From Sphaerulina vaccinii (lineage: Eukaryota > Ascomycota > Dothideomycetes > Mycosphaerellales > Mycosphaerellaceae), in contig JAKUDP010000008.1 of assembly GCA_022570795.1 (NCBI GenBank), positions 310,001 through 374,000 on the forward strand: a DNA stretch of 64,000 nt, written 5' to 3'. The notes under the pieces are model-generated. The model was not told where the DNA came from. It ran no database searches and saw nothing but the letters and a program-made list of their open reading frames with translations. The translations under genes and the position numbers were made by a program. The first letter of the stretch is position 1, and each line of letters starts with the position of its first letter. This document shows, one piece after another, positions 30,598 to 42,801 of the stretch.

Positions 30598-33569
30598 ATG
30601 TCGGGACGCAAGGACTTTCTGTCGCAGGCGGCGCCAGAGAACTATGTCGCCGGTCTGGGACGTGGAGCGACTGGCTTCACCACACGATCCGATCTAGGAC
30701 CAGCACGAGAAGGACCCAGCGAAGAACAGATCAAAGCTGCTCTCGCCAAACGTGCTGCTGATGCCGGAATCGACCCTTCCAGCGCGTACAAGCTCGAGAA
30801 GAAGAAGGACGATGCCGAAGACGACGAACGCTATCAGGACGCCGAGAACGAAGAAGGTCTCTTCGCGAGCGGCAACTACGATCGCGAGGACGACGAAGCC
30901 GATCGCATCTACCAGGACGTCGATGATCGCATGCAGAAGCGTCGCAAGATCGCAAGGTTAGTCTCTCCCCATTTCTCCCCTCTCCCTCCCCAGCACATAT
31001 CCTTCATGCACTAGAAAATGAAAAGTCATGTTCATCTTCTTCGCAGCATCGTCCTTATGAACAACATGCCGACTTGAGGAATCACAGGGAAGACCGCGAA
31101 CGCAAAGAACGAGAAGACTACGAAGCGAAGAATCCGAAAATCTCACAACAATTTGCCGATCTCAAGCGAGCCTTGGGTACTGTCAGCGATGAAGAGTGGC
31201 ACGAGATTCCCGAAGTGGGAGACTTGACGGGCAAGAACAGAAGGAGCAAGCAGAATCGGATACAGAAGTTCTATGCTGTACCGGACAGTGTGCTGGCAGG
31301 CGCGAGAGATTCAGGCCAGATGGGAGCTGAGATTCAAGAGGACGGAATGGCTACCGAAGCAGATGGCAATGGTGCTGGATCAAGCGAGCAGACTGATGGC
31401 ACCATGACGAACTTTGCGGATATTGGTGCTGCGCGAGACAAGGTGCTGAAGGCACGTCTGGACAAGGCAGCCGGCGCAGAGACCTCTCTTGCAACAGGCA
31501 CGAGCACCAGCGTCGATGCAAAAGGCTACATGACATCCTTGGCGAATTCGGAGATCAAGATGGGCGAACTTCAGAATCTGGGCGACATCAGACGTGCGCG
31601 TGTCTTGTTGGAGTCGGTCATCAAGACAAATCCTAAGCACGGTCCTGGCTGGATCGCCGCTGCACGTCTGGAAGAGTACGCCAACAAGGTTGTAGCCGCA
31701 AGGAATGTCATCCGTCGAGGCACAGAGTTGTGCCCTAAGAGTGAGGACGTCTGGTTGGAGAGCATTCGTCTCAACGACAATGCAAATGCGAAGATCATTG
31801 CAGCCAAGGCCATCGAGCATAATAATCGGTCAGTACGATTATGGTTGGAAGCCTCGAGCCTGGAAGCTCTGCCTGCGGCCAAGAAACGTGTTCTGCGAAA
31901 GGCATTGGATCACATCCCTCAGTCTGTCGAGATCTGGAAACAGGCTGTCAATCTTGAGGAGGATCCAGCAGATGCGAAGCTGTTACTCGCGAAAGCTACA
32001 GAGATGATCCCACTGTCCACCGAGTTATGGCTGGCCTTAGCTCGTCTTGAGACACCCGAGCAAGCGCAAGTTGTGCTGAACAAGGCACGAAAAGCTGTAC
32101 CTGCAAGTTTCGAGATCTGGATCGCTGCTGCACGTCTACAGGAACAGACTGGTCAAGAAGCTATGGTCTACAAGGTTATGGAGCGTGCGATAAAAGCTTT
32201 GCAACGCGAATCTGCTATGTTGAAACGTGAGCAATGGATCGAACAGGCAGAGCTCTGTGAGGAGGAAGGTGCACCACTTACGTGTCGTGCGATCATCAAA
32301 GAGACTATTGCTTGGAGTCTTGATGAAGATGACGACCGCAAGCAGATCTGGCTTGACGATGCCAAATCGTCGATGAACAGAGGGCGCTTCGAGACTGCCC
32401 GAGCCATTCTTGCTATCACAAGGAAAGAATTCTACAACAAGAAGACTGTTTGGATCGCCGCCGCAGATCTGGAACGAAATCATGGTACGAAGGAGCAGCT
32501 GTGGGCAATTCTCGAAGAAGCTGTCAAATCCATTCCAGGCTCCTCGGAATTGTGGATGCAGCTTGCGAGAGAGAAGTGGCTCGCTGGTGATGTCGAAGGT
32601 GCTCGTCGTGTGCTTGGAGAAGCTTTCTCGAAGAATCCCGAGAACGAAGACATCTACTTGGCTGCTGTCAAGCTCGAAGCTGATAACGGCCAAGAAGATC
32701 GTGCTCGTCTACTTCTCGCACAAGCACGACAAGAAGCTCGTACCGATCGTGTCTTCGTCCGCAGTGTCGCTTTCGAACGCCAAACGGGCAACAACGATCG
32801 CGCACTAGAACTCGTAATTGAAGGTCTCGATGCCTTCCCAAAGAACGATAAGTTGTGGATGCTCAAAGGACAAATCTACGACGCGAAAGGCAACCTTCCA
32901 CAAGCACGCGAAGCTTATCGAAACGGTACAGATCGCTGTCCGAAATCTGTTCCGCTATGGCTGCTCTGGTCACGCCTCGAAGAGAAGATGGCAGTTTGGG
33001 TCAAAGCTCGTTCAGTTCTCGACCGCGCAAGAAAACAAGTCCCAGCCAACCCTCAACTCTGGACAGAGTCTGTCCGTCTGGAGATTCGTGCAGCAAAAGC
33101 CACTGGCGCTTCTACCACTACTACAAATCCAGCGGCCAGCCAGAAGATGGCTCAAGCTCTACAAGAATGTCCCAAATCCGGACTGGTATGGGCAGAACGT
33201 ATCTGGTCACTCGAAAGCCGAACGCAAAGGAAGCCTCGTATCCTCGAAGCTATACAGAAGGTCGAGAACGATCCCATACTCTTCGTCACTGCGGCGCGGA
33301 TCTTCTGGTCAGAACGTAAACTGGACAAGGCCGATACATGGTTTAAGAAGGCTGTGACACTTGATCCTGATTATGGTGATTCATGGGCTTGGTGGTATAA
33401 GTTCTTGTTACAACATGGCACTGAAGAGAAGGTTCGACAGGTTGTCGAGAGTTGTGTGGAGAATGAACCTAAGCATGGAGAGAAGTGGGCTGCTGTTAGG
33501 AAAGCGCCGGAGAATGCGACGAAGAGTGTTGAGGACGTGCTCAAGTTGGTCGCTAAGGAGTTGGAGTAG
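30598..33569 (+). CDS. PRP6: U4/U6.U5 tri-snRNP splicing factor PRP6 homologue
   Basis: Exons 30598-30956 and 31079-33569 (949 aa). The single 122-bp intron is in phase 2 and joins RKIA-R-NHREDRERKERE. The N-terminus is the PRP1_N domain (GRKDFLSQAAPENYVAGLGRGATGFTTRSD, then a DEEDD-rich segment and NPKISQQFADLKRALG). From about residue 260 to the end it is a long array of HAT/TPR repeats of the form W..AA.LE......AR. PRP6 bridges the U5 and U4/U6 snRNPs during tri-snRNP assembly in the nucleus. The length matches fungal PRP6 (about 900-940 aa). ATG at 30598 is chosen because PRP1_N starts there. Confidence 0.95.
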
Positions 33570-35391
33570 GATGACCAATCTCTAGAAGCTGAGATGTCGA
33601 TGCTCGTTTTGAGCGCCTAGAGTCGCTGAATGGAGTGGCAAGTAGCACATGCATCCACAGATCTGCTCGTGCTGCCCGCAAAGGAGAAGCTGAACCAGAC
33701 TTCATAAAATGGAGGACATCTGAAGGTCATCATATCATGCATCTCATGCTTGCGCCACTGGGCATAAACCTCTCTCTCGCAGTAAACAAAATATCTCCCA
33801 ACATGATGCGTGCCTCCTGGATAGTACACTGACTTCACAGTTCGCTGATCATACACTCTGAGTTCCTGCACAGTATCGATCGAGTAACAGCTCTCTTCCA
33901 CACTTTCCTGCTGACGGTGGTGAATTCACACAGAGCATCTCAACCTTTCCAAACCATGAAAAGTGTCTGTGCACAAGCGGAGTATTACTCCGGCAGTTTC
34001 TGAGACTGCTTCTTGTCTGCAACAACCACCTTATTACGCTGCGTAGTAGTGGTTTTATCACTCATTCATCGCTCCAATCTATCACAGAATAGCTCAGATT
34101 ACTCGCAAGCACCACGTACATACGACAGCATTCACGGTTGTTCAATCCATCTATCCGCCAGTTACAGAATGCTGTGGAGACTGAGGCTTCCCGCCGACAG
34201 GGGTAAGCTGAGACCCACGGACTATACAAGTTGGAGGGATCACAATCCCGAGCAGAGAAGCAGCAGCACAATGGCTTCTACTACACGAGGACCTGACACC
34301 TTATATCCCGGGGATGGCAGCACTATTGGGACTATCGGAACACCAAATATACAGATCCTCCTCGACTACGTGGACTTTCAGATCACAGGGCCGAAATGGT
34401 TGAGAAACCTGACGATATTGCCGAACAGACTGGCGAGTCTTCAGAGCAACTTCTCTTTCTTCAACTCCTGGTCACCTCAGCAATGTGACCCTAAAAGTGC
34501 CACGTTCGATAATGACGAGGGCTGGGTTGAATTGCGGACTTCACGATGAGTATGTCATCAGGTAGCGCCATATTCAACCCAAGCTGGCACATCGGTCTGC
34601 CTGCGAGTGCGCTGGCATGGTTGCTGAGTGGTCCTGGGAGACATTCTGTTTGATGCGGTATTTCACTTCTACACCAATGTCAAGTCGCTCTGTTCCTCAC
34701 ATCATATGTGAAGACTAGGCCGTGGGCGAGTCTAGTAGCTTAGTTGTTGAGCGATTTTACGAGAGACATCTGAACTAATACATGTCCATCTTGTCTCCCC
34801 ATGCCAAATCTCTCCATAGCGCCCACACTTGTCTCTTCGCAAACGCGCTCGTTCTCCTGATTTGCTGCTGCTCCTCTCTTAGCACTGTTACCCTGAGTTC
34901 GCAGGCATAGTTGTTCTTGAATGTCGAGAGATGAGTAGCGAGGAAGACGATCGCTCTAAATTGCTGCGAGAGTTTAGTTGATAGTATAAGGAGGCGTCGA
35001 GCAGCTTAGTCCTTAGAGATGAAGTGGAGTTTAGTCCACTAGCTTGGATTGTTCAGTTAGTAATATAATGAGGCGTCGAGCAGCTTAGTCCTTAGAGATG
35101 AAGTGGAGCTTAGTCCACTAGCTTGGATTAGTCTCTGAAATGTAAAAGGAAATGATTCAGCGCCTTGGCTGGAGTCTAGGTGCTGAAGTCAGCATCGAGT
35201 GCGCGGAGATGAGTAGTGAAATTCAAAAAAATTGCAAACTGCAAGTACACAAACGCTTATTCCTCTCCATTCTGTTACAACCTTCCTTTCACGATCCCGT
35301 CCCTAACTTGAGTGGCCTAGTCCTTATCTTAACTTCAGAGCTACTTATTGTTCTCTTCCACCGTCTCTCCAAAATGAGCTTTCAAACAGCT
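33570..35391. other. Gene-poor 1.8 kb with a short tandem repeat
   Basis: Two frames look non-random but unrecognised: 33617-33901 (-) and 34013-34549 (+). Neither shows a domain, signal peptide or intron-restored extension, so neither is called. A two-copy tandem repeat lies at 34992-35128. Confidence 0.5.
34992..35128 (+). repeat. Two-copy tandem repeat, ~79-bp period
   Basis: AGGCGTCGAGCAGCTTAGTC starts at 34992 and again at 35071. About 58 bp are almost identical (one C/T difference seen) and are followed by a non-identical spacer. Confidence 0.9.
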
Positions 35392-36291
35392 CTACTCGCT
35401 CCACAAACTCGATATGCAGCTACAAAATTTCCAGAAGGGATTTCCCTGCTGCTGACTGCTTGATGTACCGCCTAACGGATTTCCACAACACATTTCTCCC
35501 TTCACATCTCCTGCATCGACTAGGAAGCTCATATTCCACGTATCGTAGAGTTTCCAGTCGAAGTGGCCAAAGTCTTGACCCCTTGGGTTTCCCTTGGGCT
35601 TCAACCACTGGTACCAGTCTTCCAGATCCTGCAGCGTGGTGCCGTTTGCGTTGTAGATGGTCATAAAAGCGCGTTTCGCGTTTTCGACTCGGGTATGTCC
35701 AATGTAGTTTTTCAGGACGCCGACTGCTTTGACAGGAGGCTGGGTCAAGAACATTGATCTCCAGGATGCATGCTGGTATGCGATCGCCTGATTCTCGAGC
35801 GCTCCGGCTACGTAAGATCTCTGATTTGGATGGAGCTCAAACCGGTTGGGGGAGGGGTGTTCGACCTTCAGATTGATCGGCGTGTGTACGCGTCCGCGTC
35901 TACGGGGCAGACAGTGGTGCTCCCCGTTTCTTTCGTGACGGACGACTCCTAGACAGCCTGGGTTGATTTTCTGTACTTGGCGGATATACACCCACTGCTC
36001 TGGTTCACCGTGTGGCCACTGCCCCGGTTCACCGTGTGGTCGAACGGGTGCGCTGACCGCGCGTCGAAACATCTTCTCCTGGAGGAGCTTCGAGCCGACG
36101 ATGGTGCCGCGCCACTGCTGAGATACGCGCTGGTGTAGATAGAGATCTTCCATCGTGCCGAACAGCAAGATGTTCTCGAGGAGCTCGACAGTATTGATAA
36201 CTGTGTCTTTGGAGGTGAGCTTGGGCGGCTGTTGCTGCGGCGGCGGAATTGGTGCCATGGCGGGTGTAGTCATCGCGGAGAGGTGGTTCAT
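35392..36291 (-). CDS. F-box-like protein (paralogue A)
   Basis: 299 aa, no intron. After a Pro/Gln-rich N-terminus, residues about 30-75 form a fungal F-box: VINTVELLENILLFGTMEDLYLHQRVSQQWRGTIVGSKLLQEKMF. F-box proteins usually recruit substrates to SCF ubiquitin ligases through Skp1. The rest is a family-specific region (HASWRSMFLTQPPVKAVGVL...TLQDLEDWYQWL...WNMSFLVDAGD) shared with the gene just downstream on the same strand. A small in-frame repeat, PHGEPGQW/PHGEPEQW, lies near residue 85. The target is unknown. This expanded fungal family is rarely essential. Confidence 0.82.
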   Translation of the reverse strand: MNHLSAMTTPAMAPIPPPQQQPPKLTSKDTVINTVELLENILLFGTMEDLYLHQRVSQQWRGTIVGSKLLQEKMFRRAVSAPVRPHGEPGQWPHGEPEQWVYIRQVQKINPGCLGVVRHERNGEHHCLPRRRGRVHTPINLKVEHPSPNRFELHPNQRSYVAGALENQAIAYQHASWRSMFLTQPPVKAVGVLKNYIGHTRVENAKRAFMTIYNANGTTLQDLEDWYQWLKPKGNPRGQDFGHFDWKLYDTWNMSFLVDAGDVKGEMCCGNPLGGTSSSQQQGNPFWKFCSCISSLWSE

Positions 36292-36750
36292 TGTGCGGTC
36301 GGCAGTGCTTCGAGTTGTCAGCGCAAGGGTGTTTTGTCGTTGTGTGTGTCAGAAAGGAAAGTGGAGAAGTTGCTGAGTGGTCATGGGAACAGCGGAGTGG
36401 CGAATTCGGGCATCAGCGCGACCTGCTTCACTTCGCTTCGAGGATTAGATAGAGCCGGGACTCGACGCGATTGTCACTAGCCAAGATCGAAATTTTCCTT
36501 GCGACGGCCTTCCCAAGACAACTCTGCGAGATCATTAGCATCAGCATCACAAAAGCGACCGAAGCTCGTCAGGGGTTCAGGTGTCAGGCAAACCTCATTC
36601 CCTGCTCGGAGGTGACATGTCCTTCATCAATGCACACACACTACGCAAGACACAATGATGAACACCTCACGTCATTTCATCAACACAATGCTGGAAGCGC
36701 TACTTACCTCTACTCACCCCACAGTCTCATAATGCAGCTTACAGAGCTTC

Positions 36751-37573
36751 TTAGCAGAGAGTCATGTACTCCCCTGGATCTTGCATCACTTTGGCTTCAC
36801 AGTCCTTGTGTCCAGACCCCTCTTCAGTCTTGATGCGAAAGCTCATCGCACTGTCCCATTCATCATACCGGATTCCCTTGGAGTGTCCATTGAAGTTCTT
36901 CTCGTCGACTCGATAGTCCCGGTACCAATCTTGTACGTCTAACAACGTGATACCATTGACCGTTTCGAAGGGTCATGAATTGGTGTTCGTCTTTCTGGTC
37001 TAAGGTGCCAAGATCCTTGCATCTCAAGACGCCGATGGTAGTGATTGGTGGCTGTGTTATGAACATTGAGCGCCAAGATGCGTGTATGTGGTCTACATTT
37101 GGGTGATCGAGGCCATACTTGCCGCTGTGTCTAACACTCAGAAGTCGAGGGCTGAGTTTGAGGTCGATGTCAGGGAGCCGATGGTCGACGTGGAACCTGA
37201 TGGGAGCGAAGCCACTCGTGAACTTAGTGCCGTACCTCGGGGACCAGACTGTGGCAAAGCAAGCTGGGTTGATCTTCTTGAATCGGCTACCATAATTCCA
37301 CTCTACTCCTTTCTCGGGTTGCAGTCGGATGAGACTACTGGCAGCGAGGCGGAATATTCTCTTCTGTAGCGGTGTCGAGCCTGCGATAGTCTCATACCAC
37401 CGCTTCGACACTCGCTGCTGAAGATATAGGTCTCGCATAGCACACTGTAGCAAGATGCGTTCCAAAATCTCGACGGTATGGAACGCAGTGTCTGCGACGG
37501 TGGCCTGTAGCTCCGCGGGATCTAAGACTATTTCTGCAGCTGTACTCTGATCAGCTCGAAGCTGTATCTGCAA
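36751..37573 (-). pseudogene. F-box-like protein (paralogue B), frameshifted
   Basis: The F-box (AFHTVEILERILLQCAMRDLYLQQRVSKRWYETIAGSTPLQKRIF) and the HASWRSMFITQPPITTIGVL block parallel paralogue A. Near 36960 the frame is lost: the first frame runs on into non-homologous residues, while the expected continuation (NGITLLDVQDWYRDY...) appears one base out and runs to a stop at 36751. A net +1 change at about 36955-36970 explains it. No GT-AG intron fits. This is either a recent pseudogene or a single-base sequence error. Gene order and strand indicate tandem duplication with paralogue A. Confidence 0.75.
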
Positions 37574-37887
37574 CGCCAGTGCCTCGGCCCTCGTAATTGG
37601 ACAGAGCTATCGTACGTCGTGTTTTTGTGAGAGCTTGTCTCAACTGCAGAGGTAGTCAAGCTGTAGGGACGATCGTGAAGCCATTTGACCTGCGCAGCAA
37701 TCTAGTATTGTCAGCAAACTTCGGAGAGCTCTTGAGAGTTCGAGTGTTATCTTCGTAGTCGATGGGACGCATGTGGTAGATCTATGACCGGAACCTCCTT
37801 ACACAGTCCAACAAGAACTGCCTTTCGGAGACAAGCCTACGAGATGGTTAGCATTAGCATTGCGGCCCCATGAGCATGGAGGACAAC

Positions 37888-39473
37888 TTACACGACCAGC
37901 GCAAAAGCTCCACCGATGCCACCAACCCTCGCCAGATCCCCAAGCAGACCATACTCTCCTAACAGCCCTTGTGTCCTACCCATGACACTCGGCATAACAA
38001 CCGCAGCAGCCACAACAAAGTAGTTCGGCAACAAATCTGCCACCTTGAACTCCACAGCTTGCCTCGCAAAGAACCCTTTCACAAAGCTCAAATTGAACAC
38101 GATCCTCGTACCCATATTCACACAATTTGCCAATACCAGTCCCTTAGCACCAAGTTGCAGCACTCTCAAAAAGAGATAAGCACTTCCCGCGAAGCCCAAA
38201 GAGAAGAATCCCATCCAGATACTTTGATTCCTGAGCTCGATCGTGGTAGCAGTGGCTGAGACAAAAGCTTCACTGACGCCGTTGATCGCGAGGAGCGGGA
38301 TGCAGATGCTGTAGAGGCCGAGTACTTCACCAGCTCCAGAAGACGACCAGCGTGTGCCTGCTACAAGACGGAGGAGTAGTGGTGCTGCAGCGGGGCCTAC
38401 GGCGAAGCATATGATCGAGAGGATAGAGTAGGCGCGCAGGATGAGGTGGAGTGTCTGGTGGGCTTGCTTGATATTCTGTGAGGGTTTCGCATTGTCGTTC
38501 TTGTCGCTGGTACCTCCGCATAGTTGGGCGAAGAGATTCCGACTGGCGTCCTCGATAGGTCGAAAGACCATTCGTGCTATTAGTCCGCCGTAGTTGGCCG
38601 ATAAGGCATACATGCCTTGATCGCCGAGTGAGGCTAATGTAGTGCTGACGATGACATCGCCTTCTGTGAGGAGGTACTTGATGCCTTGCTGGAGATACAG
38701 TGAGAGGCTTAAGTTGAAGAGTGGTTTGGAGAATAAGGAGAGGATGAAGTCATTTGTGGTGCTATGAGAGATATCAGAGAATTTAGCTTACGCTTATGAG
38801 AGGTGGACAGGACACACCTCGAATTGATGGACTTTGGTAGGATGGAGAAGTTCTGCCTTGTGGCCACGGGTATGGTTTGCCAGAGGTAGACGAGAGTAAG
38901 GGTCGAGCAGTAGGCCAGCTCTCCTGCGGCGAAAGGAAGAACGCCAAGCTCTAGACGCTGATGCTGACTCCAGAAGACGGTACCGGCTGTAGCCAAGGTC
39001 TTGAGCACGACTGCGGAGGCTTCTGCTGCTGCTCGCGTCTTGTAAAGCATGTTCTGCTGAACTGCTACGAAAGCTGGTTCACTGAAGAGTTCAATGATGG
39101 CAGCGGTCTGATAGACGCGTAAAGCTTCGATAAAGTACGGCACATCAGGGACCGTGGTAGTCAGATACCATTGTGCTAGTCCGAGCACGATAGGAATGCC
39201 TCCCGCGATGGCCAGATAGGACAAGTTGATGGCAGCTTGAATGCCACCTTCCGGCTGCCGCTGACATGATACTCGCAGACTCTCTCTGGCAAAATGATGT
39301 GCTGAGATGACGAAGAGCTCTAGCTGGACTGATGCGCCTAGGAGTGCTGGAGAGAGGAAGCGTAAGAGGACCTGGTTGAGGGCGAATGTGACAGCGCGGG
39401 AGGAGATCTGCAGGAGGATGAGGAAGCCAGCGCCTCGAGCGGAGGAGGCCACAGCATCGTTGGACATCTTCAC
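37888..39473 (-). CDS. RFT1: RFT1-type oligosaccharide-lipid flippase homologue
   Basis: Exons 39473-38818 and 38761-37888 (509 aa), with one 56-bp intron. The protein is polytopic. It opens with GFLILLQISSRAVTFALNQVLLRFLSPALLG and continues through the RFT1 signatures FARESLRVSCQR and LSLYLQQGIKYLLTEGDVIVSTTLASLGDQGMYALSANYGGLIARMVFRPIEDASRNLF, close to the most conserved block of the family. RFT1 acts in the ER membrane in dolichol-linked oligosaccharide assembly for N-glycosylation; whether it is itself the flippase is debated. Divergent from PEX7, about 180 bp apart. Confidence 0.95.
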
Positions 39474-39649
39474 TTGTCTTTGGTCATGTTGATGTTAATG
39501 GAAAGGAGACGTTTGGCTGAAGGAGGAGTGTCAGAAGCGAGCCTTGGCATGAATGAATGACGACCGCGGCTCAAACATCCCACTTCACTTCAGCTTCACT
39601 GTCCACACCATGTACATATTGTATATATGAGACGAGAAGAGGAGGTGAC

Positions 39650-40687
39650 ATGGAGTTCCGAACAGCGGGCTTCAATCCCTACAGCGTCAAGTACTCGCCC
39701 TTCTTCGACTCCCGCCTCGCAGTCTCCGCTGGCGCCAACTTCGGCCTTGTGGGAAACGGCCGCCTCTACATTCTCCAATTGGGCGCATCAGGAATCGCGT
39801 GCGAGAAGTTCTTCGAGACGCAGGACTGTCTCTTCGACCTCGCCTGGTCGGAACAACACGAAAACCAACTCCTCACAGCTGGCGGAGATGGCAGCATCAA
39901 GCTCTTTGACATTGGCGTGGGCGAATTTCCGGTAGCAGGATGGCAAGAGCATGGGCGGGAAGTCTTCTCTGTGCATTGGAATTTGATTGAGAAGTCCACT
40001 TTCCTGAGTTCGAGTTGGGATGGGACTGTGAAGATCTGGACACCGGAAAGGAAAGAGAGCATTACGACATTGCCTGTACACAGTTGTGTCTACTCGGCAC
40101 AGTACAGTCCTCATCATCCACAGATTGTGACGTGTGTGAGTCGGGATAGTCATTTAAGGGTGTATGATCTAAGGCAGAAGCCTTCAGCGCAGAATCATTT
40201 GACACTGGCCATACCTATACATGCTCCACCAAAGGTACCGCCGCCCGGATATATGCAGAGGAGTCCTGGCCCGACGGAGTGTTTGACGCATGACTGGAAC
40301 AAGTATCGAGACTCAGTACTGGCTGCTGCAGGAGTGGATGGGGTGATCAGGACTTTTGATTTGAGGACTCCTTCTGGGCCAGTCAACATGCTCACGGGAC
40401 ACGATTATGCTGTGAGAAAGTTGAGCTGGAGTCCGCATCTCAGTGATGTCTTGCTTAGTGCCAGCTACGACATGACATGCAGAGTCTGGACAGATGGCAG
40501 CAATGTTGATCAAGGTGGTCATGGTGTCGGCATTGGACGAGAACTTGGTCGCATGGATCGTCATACCGAGTTTGCCATGGGCGTTGATTGGTGTCTGTTT
40601 GGTGCTGAAGGCTGGTGCACGACCTGCGCATGGGACGAACGAGTGCTGGTGTGGGATGTAAGAGAGTACATGAGACCAGGCATGTGA
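39650..40687 (+). CDS. PEX7: PEX7, WD40 receptor for PTS2 peroxisomal cargo
   Basis: 345 aa from ATG 39650 (MEFRTAGFNPYSVKYSPFFDSRLAVSAGANFGLVGNG), the start conserved in PEX7; an earlier in-frame ATG at 39557 would add a non-conserved leader. About six WD repeats follow: LLTAGGDGSIKLFD, FLSSSWDGTVKIWTP, IVTCVSRDSHLRVYDLR, VLAAAGVDGVIRTFDLR, VLLSASYDMTCRVW, and a final CAWDERVLVWDVR. PEX7 binds PTS2-bearing enzymes in the cytosol and, with a PEX20-type co-receptor, brings them to the peroxisome. Intron-free here. Confidence 0.95.
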   Translation: MEFRTAGFNPYSVKYSPFFDSRLAVSAGANFGLVGNGRLYILQLGASGIACEKFFETQDCLFDLAWSEQHENQLLTAGGDGSIKLFDIGVGEFPVAGWQEHGREVFSVHWNLIEKSTFLSSSWDGTVKIWTPERKESITTLPVHSCVYSAQYSPHHPQIVTCVSRDSHLRVYDLRQKPSAQNHLTLAIPIHAPPKVPPPGYMQRSPGPTECLTHDWNKYRDSVLAAAGVDGVIRTFDLRTPSGPVNMLTGHDYAVRKLSWSPHLSDVLLSASYDMTCRVWTDGSNVDQGGHGVGIGRELGRMDRHTEFAMGVDWCLFGAEGWCTTCAWDERVLVWDVREYMRPGM

Positions 40688-41222
40688 TGATCTGTGCAAG
40701 CCAGCTACATGTGGCAGGCGAGCGGGGACTGTGCAGCAGATGCGAAGCAGACTCTTGTTGCCTCCTGGAACCAATGGAAATAATTGACGCGAACAAGTCA
40801 AAACAGAGACAAATGAGCCCTTGACCAAGTGCGAGCTATGTGGTGATCATGCTAGAAAGGCCTACTAGTGCTCGCTTGCCATGATTATCACACAGCTCAC
40901 ACTCGGGCAGGGACTCATCTGGGATCGTTCTCTTCCGATTCGGAAGCCTTCTTGTCGCAAGCCCTAAACATGCGACCAAAGCTACACGGAGACGCCTGTC
41001 AGCAGTATCCAGACGACATTAATCTCGAGCCGTCTCAGCCGACATTGATAGTGTATGTGGGTATATCGACCTACAGCACTACCGAATCTGTACAATTCAC
41101 AGTGTCGAAGATCGATCATCGATCGGCGTGCCACCACTCTTGGTCTAACTTGAATTCTGCAGAACAGCTGAAAGAAAAAGGGCATAACGAGCCACAACTC
41201 CACGCTATACAAAGGAAATGCG

Positions 41223-42018
41223 CTATCCACGACTTTGAGGGAACGTTGGCATGGAACGCCGCTGTTTGCCGTCACCAAAAGCACGCATGAAGAACAGCAT
41301 TGATTGTGGCGTCCGTGGTCTCTTGATCTCTCTCCTCTTCGCAGGTGCCTTGTTCCTGCGCAGAACATGTTAGCTACCACATCCATTGCTTTTGCCAAGA
41401 GAAGATGGACATACCTCTGAGTGCAGCACATGAGCGTGATGAAGCCCATAATCACCGCAGAAGCGATCCCGATTGACAAGCCTATCATCAGCTTATCTTG
41501 GCCTGACAGTCCGCCACCAGATTCCTGAGCCGCGACGACTGAGGTGTCTTCGTTCACAATGTTGGACACGCGAATCTCGACACTGGTCGCTATGCAGCCT
41601 TCACAAAAGTTGTCGCCGTCGCCTTTCTGTAGGCGAAAGTGGAAAGGCAGCGCAAAGTCCACGAGTGGTTTTGCTTTCCACTCGAAACTGTTTGTTGAGC
41701 TCGACGCGTTCTCTGCATCTCGTCAGCTTTGCTGTCAGTTCTCGTGGCTATCACGCAGTACATACTCAACAGCGACGCCATCGCGAACGAGCCATCAGCT
41801 CGAGGACCTTGCCATACTTCCAGATTGGTATGCTCAAACGGCGAGAACCATTCTATATCCACTTTCGCGCCCACGCCGAAGTGCGTGGTGTCAAGCTTGC
41901 TTGGTTTCGAGAAGGACAGTCGATCTTTGGAAGGTCCATCACTCAAAAGCTCAATCGGAGACGCAACCACCACACTGACCAACCAGAGTGTCACCAAACG
42001 CATCTTTTGCGGCGGCAA
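41223..42018 (-). CDS. Single-pass membrane protein with signal peptide, function unknown
   Basis: Exons 42018-41766, 41712-41415 and 41355-41223 (227 aa). The start may be the second Met (42003), which gives a cleaner signal peptide MRLVTLWLVSVVVASP. An extracellular domain follows (FGVGAKVDIEWFSPFEHTNLEVWQGPRADG...FRLQKGDGDNFCEGCIATSVEIRV), with a beta-sandwich look and a CEGC pair. Next is one TM helix (KLMIGLSIGIASAVIMGFITLMCC) and a basic cytosolic tail (KAPAKRREIKRPR). The layout is that of fungal cell-surface or wall-sensing type proteins, but I recognise no named family. Confidence 0.72.
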
Positions 42019-42801
42019 TCTTTATGCGTTGCGACGTTCATCTATCGAGCTCTTTCCACACGCGCCAAACCTCTGCGCGAACCCACACTCTCGATACAAC
42101 TCTTAGCTACCGCACTCGCTGCCGTGATGGTAGACGATCGATCTCGGGAGGTGCGCGCTATCCCTGGCGGAATGATGATGTCGTCGCGATCGGTGTCGGT
42201 GTCATGCAGGAGTGGCGTCCTGACTCGGATATCCTGGCTGCAGGTCCACAGTAATGACCTCACTTGTGTCCAGTGGAGCTTCGTTTTCGAATTTGATCTT
42301 CAGTATCGCATCGAGTGTCTTCTGTAAGGACAGTGTTACGGATACGCTGCAGTGGGAGACGGACGCGCTTTCATTGGCAACCCCTCCCAGGAGAACCACC
42401 AATGCCGACCATCAACAGCCTAATGAGGAAGTTGTCGTGGGTTGAAAGTTCTCGGTTCCTGGTCAAGCCATGACTGAGGGTCCCTGTAGTTCGCAGAAAG
42501 ACATGGATTACCTTGTGGAAAGATGCCTGCCAATGACTCGACCCGGTCTTTGGAGATGACTTCACATCTATTCGAACATCACGTGATCATTACTCTATGC
42601 GCGGTAAAGGCATGAAAGTACACCTCCGATAAGGCACGAGGAGATGAGCAATAGTGGCGAAGCATTCAACTCCACACGCGTTCTTCTGTGGTATGTCGCT
42701 GCTGTCAACTTGTCGTCCATCATTCGCAAACATCACATACGAAACATGCACTAGCCAACCAACCAACCAACATATATCGCTACCAAGACCTGTCAGCAAC
42801 C
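42019..42801. other. Intergenic; one weak frame
   Basis: A minus-strand frame at 42202-42402 ends in DLQPGYPSQDATPA and could be an exon of a small protein, but no partner exon or family was found. The rest looks non-coding and should contain the promoter of the secreted peptide gene. Confidence 0.4.

Noticed and set aside
34013..34549. 178-codon plus-strand frame
   Set aside because: No domain, no clear signal peptide and no splice-supported extension; low-complexity start.
34992..35128. Two-copy repeat as a possible mobile element end
   Set aside because: Direct, not inverted, with no TSD or coding sequence; kept only as a tandem repeat.
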